Shown: positions 18,890 through 24,086 of the stretch, one piece after another
Position numbering within the stretch: position 1 is the first letter of the stretch
How the letters are laid out: each line of letters starts with the position of its first letter
DNA from: Euprymna scolopes
Lineage: Eukaryota > Mollusca > Cephalopoda > Sepiida > Sepiolidae
Reading direction: 5' to 3'
DNA length: 24,086 nucleotides
Assembly (NCBI GenBank): GCA_024364805.1
Contig: CM044505.1
Location: 17,622,093 to 17,646,178, forward strand
Notes under the pieces: model-generated
What the model saw: the letters and a program-made list of their open reading frames with translations, nothing else
Told to the model about the DNA's origin: nothing
Database searches by the model: none
Program-made: the position numbers and the translations under genes

Positions 18890-19470
18890 GTGAGAGGCTA
18901 CTATTTGGGATCAAGTCTAGATGAAACTATGTGGGGAGTTGAGCAGCGAGATATTTGTTCACATTACATTTAATTTTCTAGTAAACAGGGAAAGAATTCC
19001 AGTCTAGCAGTCCGAGGGGAAAAAGCTATTAATTTTCGGCTTTTAGTGGTCTTGGCAGTGGAGGGTGAGATTTTGCTGCTTGACGGGTTAGTCGGGTATA
19101 TGTACGGCGAGGAGAAGGTCACAAGTGTTATGAATTCATCAGCGCACATTCAATTAAAGTACTTATAAAACAAGCACAGGAGTTGGAGCTTGGTTAATAG
19201 TGCGGGGCTTATTAAATTAGAGACTCTTTTGGGGTTCATGCCTAAGAATGAGATTCTATTGGTAGATGCACCAGCCCATATGTGGCAAGAATACTCGGTT
19301 CGAATGGTGGTTTTGTAGAGGTATAGGATACTCTTAGATGTGAATAGTTTTTTAGCATGGTAGAGGGATTCTACTTTTTTGCAGCAGCCTTGGCAATGCT
19401 TTCAACGTATTTGTTCCAATTTATGTTGCTTGTGAATTTTGAGCCAAGAATTTTGAACAACGAGACAGGG
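18890..19470 (-). pseudogene. LINE reverse transcriptase C-terminal remnant
   Basis: On the minus strand, spread over several frames, are FKILGSKFTSNINWNKYVES and IAKAAAKK (19378-19460), ESLYHAKKLF, SILYLYKTTIR, CHIWAGA (about 19269-19289), LFYKYF (about 19156-19173) and a tail resembling FFPRTARLWNSLP (18989-19024), then NVNKYL. This order is the conserved region after the catalytic palm in jockey/CR1-like non-LTR retrotransposons; the CHIWAGA and FFPRT words are typical. At least four frame changes and several stops make it a dead fragment. The 5' part, with endonuclease and catalytic FADD motif, is absent. The clade within the LINEs is uncertain. Confidence 0.75.
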
Positions 19471-19781
19471 CAACCTGTTCAATTAATCACAAACCAATAC
19501 ATGTTTAAGCATTATGCTTCGGCATCATAAAACCTCGAAAGGTTTGACTTACCGTAAAACTGATAGAGTCAATGAAACATTTGATGTTCGTTGTTTTAAC
19601 GTTAGGGTATTATCTTACCAACAACTGCAGTGAAGTTAGACATGGCGTCAGTTTAAAGAGACGGTGATCGAGATCACCTAAACCAGGATTTCCTTGGATG
19701 TCGAATTTACCGTGATCGAATCTGAGATTTCCCCGGTAAGGATACTTACGGCGATCGGCAGTATAAATCATAAAAAAATAA

Positions 19782-20564
19782 GGTGCAAGTCTATTATTGG
19801 GCCGAAAATGAAGTCGGTTACATGGAAAATCTGCAAAAAAACAGTATAACGTACGTACTTGTCAATGCATGTACATGTCATATTCCAAAAATCACGTAAA
19901 TCGATCAAGTAGTTTTTTTTTTATTTAAGAAAATCAAATATTAAAGCACAGTTAATCGAGAATAAGTCGAGCGCCATGTTGGATCGCCACCATGTCAGCT
20001 AACGCCACCTAACAGCCAAATGCGATCCACGGATCAAAGAAGGGGGAGATAATCGCCTTTTTTAATTATGAATTAACTTAATAAATAAATAAACTTGACT
20101 TCTAGTAAAAAAAAAAAATAACTTTTTTTTTTTTTTTTTAGAACAGAGGGTTATTTTCCGTTTTAGAACAGACTTTAATAAGCGAACATGAAAAACTTAG
20201 ATGAAAATATACAAGAAAAATAAATAAAATAATTTTTTTTATTTTAAAGAAAATCAATTATTTATTAAGTTAATTCATAATTAAAAAAGGCGATTATCTC
20301 CCCCTTCTTTGATCCGTGGATCGCATTTGGCTGTTAGGTGGCGTTAGCTGACATAGTGTCGATCCAACATGGCGCTCGACTTATTCTCGATTAACTGTGC
20401 TTTAATATTTGATTTTCTTAAATAAAAAAAAAACTACTTGATCGATTTACGTGATTTTTGGAATATGACATGTACATGCAATGACAAGTACGTACGTTAT
20501 ACTGTTTTCTTGCAGATTTTCCATGTAACCGACTTCATTTTCGGCCCAATAATAGACTTGCACC
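19782..20564. mobile_element. Long terminal inverted-repeat element
   Basis: The left arm 19782-20088 and right arm 20258-20564 are inverted copies of 307 bp with only about four or five differences by eye. The outer terminus is GGTGCAAGTCTATTATTGGG. AAAAATAA (8 bp) lies immediately outside both ends and is a candidate target duplication, though A-rich flanks weaken it. The 169-base centre is A/T-run rich and has no frame. This has the form of a non-autonomous foldback MITE. Superfamilies with 8-bp duplications include hAT and Merlin, but the terminus does not look like hAT (CAGNG). The arms hold GGCGATTATCTCCCCC and CATGTTGGATCG. Confidence 0.85.
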
Positions 20565-20693
20565 AAAAATAAATATTTACAATAGGCATTGTGCCATAAA
20601 TCCAAGAGAGTCAATGAAAACTTTCACGTGATTCGTTTTGGTGAAAGAGGAAGTATTGCAAGATTTTACTCCGATGCAAAGGCGAAAATGTGC

Positions 20694-21637
20694 GGGTAAA
20701 ATACTTTTATTTTCATGTGTCGGTAAAATATTTTGATTTTCATGTGTCGTTAACATATTTTGATTGTCACATGCCGGTAAAATATTTGGATTTTCATGTG
20801 CCCCCAAAATATTTTGATTTTCACGTGCCGGCAAAATATTTTGATTTTCATGTGCCGGTAAAATATTTTGATTTTCATGTGTCGTTAGCATATTTTGATT
20901 GTAACGTGCCGGTAAAATATTTGGATTTTCATGTGCCCCCAAAATATTTTGATTTTCATGTGTCATTAAAATATTTTGACTTTAATGCGTCGTTAAAATA
21001 TTTTGATTTTCATGTGTCGTTAAAATATTCTTATTGTCATGTGTTATTAAAATATTCTTATTTTCATGTGCCGGTAATATATTTTGATTTTCATGTGTCG
21101 ATAAAATATTTTGATTTTCATGTGTCGTTAAAATATTTTGATTTTCATGTGTCGTTAAAATATTTTGATTTTCATGTGCCGATAAAATATTATTTTCATG
21201 TGCCGGTAAAATATTTTGATTTTCATGTGTCGTTAAAATATTTTGATTTTCATGTGTCGTTAAAATATTTTGACTTTAATGCGTCGTTAAAATATTTTGA
21301 TTTTCATGTGACGTTAAAATATTCTTATTGTCATATGTCATTAAAATATTCTTATTTTCATGTGCCGGTAATATATTTTGATTTTCATGTGTCGTTAAAA
21401 TATTTTGATTTTCATGTGTCGTTAAAATATTTTGATTTTCATGTGCGATAAAATATTATTTTCATGTGCCGGTAAAATATTTTGATTATCATGTGTCGTT
21501 AAAATATTTTGATTTTCATGTGTCGATAAAATATTTTGATTTTCATGTGTCGTTAAAATATTTTGATTTTCATGTGTCGATAAAATATTTTGATTTTCAT
21601 GTGCCGATAAAATATTATTTTCATGTGCCGGTAAAAT
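20694..21637 (+). repeat. 27-bp minisatellite, about 35 units
   Basis: The consensus unit is CGTTAAAATATTTTGATTTT plus CATGTGT. Variants differ mainly at the CGTTA junction (CGGTA, CGATA, CATTA, CCCCCA). Three shortened units lack TTG and are 24 bp (near 21180, 21447 and 21606, the middle one shorter still). Higher-order structure is visible: a 5-unit block repeats at 135 bp (20748 and 20883), and an 11-unit block at 294 bp (20978 and 21272). Because 27 is a multiple of three and the unit has no stop in some frames, long open frames exist on both strands. Confidence 0.97.
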
Positions 21638-21639
21638 AA

Positions 21640-21894
21640 AATAGCCGAGCAGCGGAAGTAGTTTATTTCCTTTTTCTGTTAATCGGCTGCCCCGCACCTA
21701 CTTTTCCCCTTCCCGTTCGTTTTCCACCAACATCGACATATGTCTACCCTTCCCCAGAAACACTACCCCTCTACTACTAGACCACTAAACATAATCAACC
21801 AACCACACCTTTCTTGCGGACCCATTTCTCACTCATCCCTGCCATCATCGCCGTGAACCATGAAACTGTTCCATGTTTTTCCTCTCATCAACGC
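21640..21894. other. Unannotated stretch
   Basis: C-rich, pyrimidine-biased sequence after the minisatellite. Nothing recognised. Confidence 0.5.
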
Positions 21895-21922
21895 CACACA
21901 CACACACACACACACACACACA
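21895..21922 (+). repeat. (CA)n microsatellite
   Basis: About 13 CA units. Confidence 0.95.
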
Positions 21923-21924
21923 AC

Positions 21925-22258
21925 TAAAACATTACCAACACCACCAGCTTTATCTTTTTTCTTTATTTTTCTTTTCCCCTTAGAGGGCGGAGCGTGGCTA
22001 GGGACGTGGGAACTGATTCTACTGGGAACGTTTTGTTTTGTTTTGATAATTGATTCAATTCGTTGCTCTGGGGACAGCGCGGAATTCTGGTTATGCGTAA
22101 GTACGAAAGATATGGTGGACCGTCGGGGCAAAAATCGTCAAAATTAATTAACATTCTCGGTTTTCAAAGCAATAAAATAAAAATAGAAGTAAAAGAAAGA
22201 AATCTTAAAATATAAAAAAGAAGGAAGTTCAAAGTCATTTTGGTCTAATTACAAGTTA
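21925..22258. other. No recognised gene
   Basis: Short frames on both strands across 21829-22154 overlap one another and the CA tract. None has support. Confidence 0.4.
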
Positions 22259-22261
22259 TGA

Positions 22262-22749
22262 CTACAAATATTGGACGGGAGGAGCGACTTTTCCCGGTCG
22301 TAAAATGCGCCTAAATACGATATTGTAATTTGTCCAGATTTCGTATATATTATTATAGAGTTGGGATTTCAAAAGTTAAAAATTTTTTTTTTTTTTAATC
22401 TATTTGGGCACCATCAGCTAGAATCGAAACCAAAAGCAAAACTGTAGCATTTAAAGCTCTTGACGTTACCACTGTACCTACGTAACACGCATATGAACTG
22501 ATTAAAATGTAAAAATAAACTAAGGTTAATATAAAATATATGACGATTTTTTTTAATTTTGACCCATTTTTGGCCCCTTAAAATCTATTTTAACCGGCTA
22601 AAGACCCATAAAAGAAAGGTCCGTAAAAAAATCCGATAATTTGATGCTCCTAGCGCCGCTCTGCCTCTTTTAGTTACCGAGGAGATAGAGTTTTAAAATA
22701 TGGAGACAGACAGACAGACAGACAGATATATAACCTTTTATACATAAGA
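22262..22749 (-). mobile_element. Helitron-like element, minus tandem copy A
   Basis: Read on the minus strand it starts TCTTATGTATAAAAGG, then (TCTG)n, CTCTATCTCCTCGGTAAC, TTTTACGGACC, TTTTATGGGTCTTTAGCC, a tRNA-like region (22415-22485) and CGTATTTAGGCGCATTTTACG, ending near 22262 with an eroded hairpin. It shares blocks in order with copy B. The tRNA-like region has an A box (GTACAGTGGTAACG) and a B box (GGTTTCGATTC) about 32 bases apart, as in a tRNA. It encodes nothing. Confidence 0.6.
22415..22485 (-). promoter_or_regulatory. tRNA-like polymerase III module
   Basis: GGTACAGTGGTAACG and GGTTTCGATTCTAGC on the minus strand match A and B boxes at tRNA-like spacing. It sits in the middle of the element, not at its 5' end as in a usual SINE. 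Confidence 0.45.
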
Positions 22750-23217
22750 CTAGCAGGATGGCGTCCGGCTTTGCCCGGGCGTAAAATACGCTTAAATATG
22801 ATATTTTAATTTTTCCAGATTTCGTATTTATTATTATTGAGTTGTGATTTCAAAAGTTTTTTTTTAAGTATTTGCGTGCTATCAACTACAAGCAAAACCG
22901 AAGTATTCAAAGCTGGTAACGTTACCACTGTGCCGACGTGACGAGCATATGAATTGATTAAAAATTAAAATTTTAAAATAAACAATATACCAAATGTATA
23001 ATGATTTTTTTTTCAATTTTGACCCGTTTTTGACCCCCCTGAAAAAATATTTTAACCAGCTAAAGACCCATAAAAGAACGGTCCGTAAAAAATCCAATCA
23101 TTTGAGGCCCGCAGCAGCGCCGCTATGGAACTTTTAGTTTCGGCTGAGATAGAGTTTGAAAATATGAAGACAGGCAGACAGACAGACATATAGCCTTTTA
23201 TATATCATTTATAAGGA
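22750..23217 (-). mobile_element. Helitron-like element, minus tandem copy B
   Basis: Its minus-strand 3' end (22750-22790) reads CGTATTTTACGCCCGGGC, AAAGCCGGACG, CCATCCTGCTAG. CTAG falls at 22750-22753 and is directly followed by the TC start of copy A. The 5' end is taken as TCCTTATAAATGATATAT (23217). Shared blocks with copy A include (TCTG)n, TTTTACGGACCGTTC, TGGGTCTTTAGC and GCACAGTGGTAACG. The B box is eroded. Confidence 0.65.
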
Positions 23218-23264
23218 TATATAAATGTACATATAAATGCACATCGGTTTTTATTATAAAGTCG

Positions 23265-23265
23265 A

Positions 23266-23338
<73 letters not shown>

Positions 23339-23356
23339 TGTGTGTGTGTGTGTGTG
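23265..23356 (+). repeat. (GT)n microsatellite
   Basis: About 45 GT units with one GG interruption. Confidence 0.97.
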
Positions 23357-23359
23357 CTT

Positions 23360-23770
23360 TAATCTCGTAACACAAAAGTTAGTGAGTAAAACACGTGATT
23401 TTTTTAGTCTGCGGCTTAAACCACTTCAAGTAGAGGAGATGGACGAGAAAGCAAATAGCAACTCGGACAACAACCTCAAATTCATCCTACCGTCCAAAAT
23501 AAATTTTAAAAAAAATGTCTCTATTCTATACAAAAATTCAACAGTTGGTTTCATCGTAACTGTCTGAAGCTGAAACTATACTCCTATCACTAATCTTCTG
23601 GTGAAACAACAACTATAAAGATGAGGATAACAGTCCGTAAAAAGAATGAATGAATAAATCATGAAGCCTCATCTCAAATGATTCCAAAAATAAAAAATAA
23701 AATTTAATAAAAATAATAATTCTGATTTCTGGAAAAGGATGGGATTCATTTCCAGAGGATTTCCCTTAAT
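23360..23770. other. No recognised gene
   Basis: The plus frame that leaves the GT tract continues to 23567 with ordinary residues (KPLQVEEMDEKANSNSDNN), but I do not recognise it and its start lies in the microsatellite. Confidence 0.35.
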
Positions 23771-23774
23771 CCCG

Positions 23775-24086
23775 GTTTCAAACCAGGAGCTTCAAGGATC
23801 AAGGGGTTTCCTAAGGATGTTGATGGTACCTATAATTGCAGAGGTCCGAAGGCTGCCTCGGGGATTTGTAGTTTTTTCAATTGTCCTTCCAGACGACTTG
23901 ATACTATTCCTAGTGTGCCAACTACGGCAGGGATTATTTGTTTTAATTCCGTATATACGCCTTATCTCTAAGGCCAAGGGAGCATAATTGTTCCACTTCT
24001 CATTCTCATTCTCTCTCACATTCCTGTCCCAGGATACTGAAATGTTTACAATCTGCCAGTTTTTTTAGACCTTGTCAATGATGACC
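23775..24086 (-). pseudogene. Second LINE, reverse transcriptase 3' end remnant
   Basis: The minus strand gives VNISVSWDRNVRENENEKWN, NYAPLALEIRRIYGIK (about 23935-24050), then in another frame KQIIPAVVGTLGIVSSRLEG, QLKKLQIP (about 23861-23947), and again shifted SAIIGTINILRKPLD (about 23792-23838). This follows the pattern D-A-P-D-NV-KE-EK-KY--L--EI-R-W, VIPVVIGALG-V-KGLE, LQK-ALLGTA-ILRKVL, found at the end of many animal LINE polymerase proteins. At least two frame changes make it a pseudogene. It continues beyond the window. The clade is not assigned and differs from the LINE at 18890-19470. Confidence 0.7.

Noticed and set aside
18706-18924. 72-aa plus-strand ORF
   Set aside because: It overlaps the end of the minus-strand LINE remnant and has no recognisable motif.
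20690-21451. 253-aa repetitive protein
   Set aside because: Explained by a 27-bp stop-free unit. The opposite strand is equally open, and no flanking gene structure exists.
20694-21637. CRISPR-like array
   Set aside because: The units are contiguous with no unique spacers, and the context is animal DNA.

Overview
This window looks like intergenic DNA from a large, AT-rich, repeat-laden animal genome. The mix fits a mollusc, plausibly a cephalopod: long (GT)n, (TA)n and (GA)n microsatellites, tRNA-like SINE sequence, Helitron-like elements, Tc1 transposase, Penelope-like and LINE remnants, and a 929-base assembly gap. I see no bacterial gene layout, rRNA, CRISPR array or operon, and no complete, recognisable host gene. 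The taxonomic guess is inference.

Layout. 1-4200: microsatellites, a 48-bp-arm hairpin (1856-1966), a 212-bp direct repeat, a tRNA-derived SINE near 2471 and simple-sequence tracts. 4228-4910: a pogo-like terminal-repeat fragment directly in front of the most protein-like intact reading frame (4371-4910, 179 aa), from an uncharacterised family I recall from other invertebrates. 5503-6955: a Helitron-like element, a hAT-like end, a (TA)n tract and a roughly 205-bp MITE with TA target duplication. 10601-11703: two Helitron-like elements head to tail. 11780-13846: direct copies of an unclassified repeat around the gap and a broken Tc1 transposase on the minus strand.

15120-19470: a Helitron-like end, a candidate solo LTR, a foldback element (16387-16737), microsatellites, a Penelope-like GIY-YIG remnant, an inverted copy of a repeat also seen at 1325-1645, and a degraded LINE reverse transcriptase. 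19782-20564: a long inverted-repeat element with 307-bp arms that differ at only about four or five positions and an 8-bp candidate target duplication. 20694-21637: a 27-bp minisatellite with 5-unit and 11-unit higher-order periods. 22262-23217: a second head-to-tail Helitron-like pair on the minus strand. 23775-24086: the 3' part of a second LINE on the minus strand, running off the window.

The parts do not form a pathway. The window is best read as stacked mobile-element insertions with two repeated themes: abutting Helitron-like pairs that carry a tRNA-like module, and foldback DNA elements.
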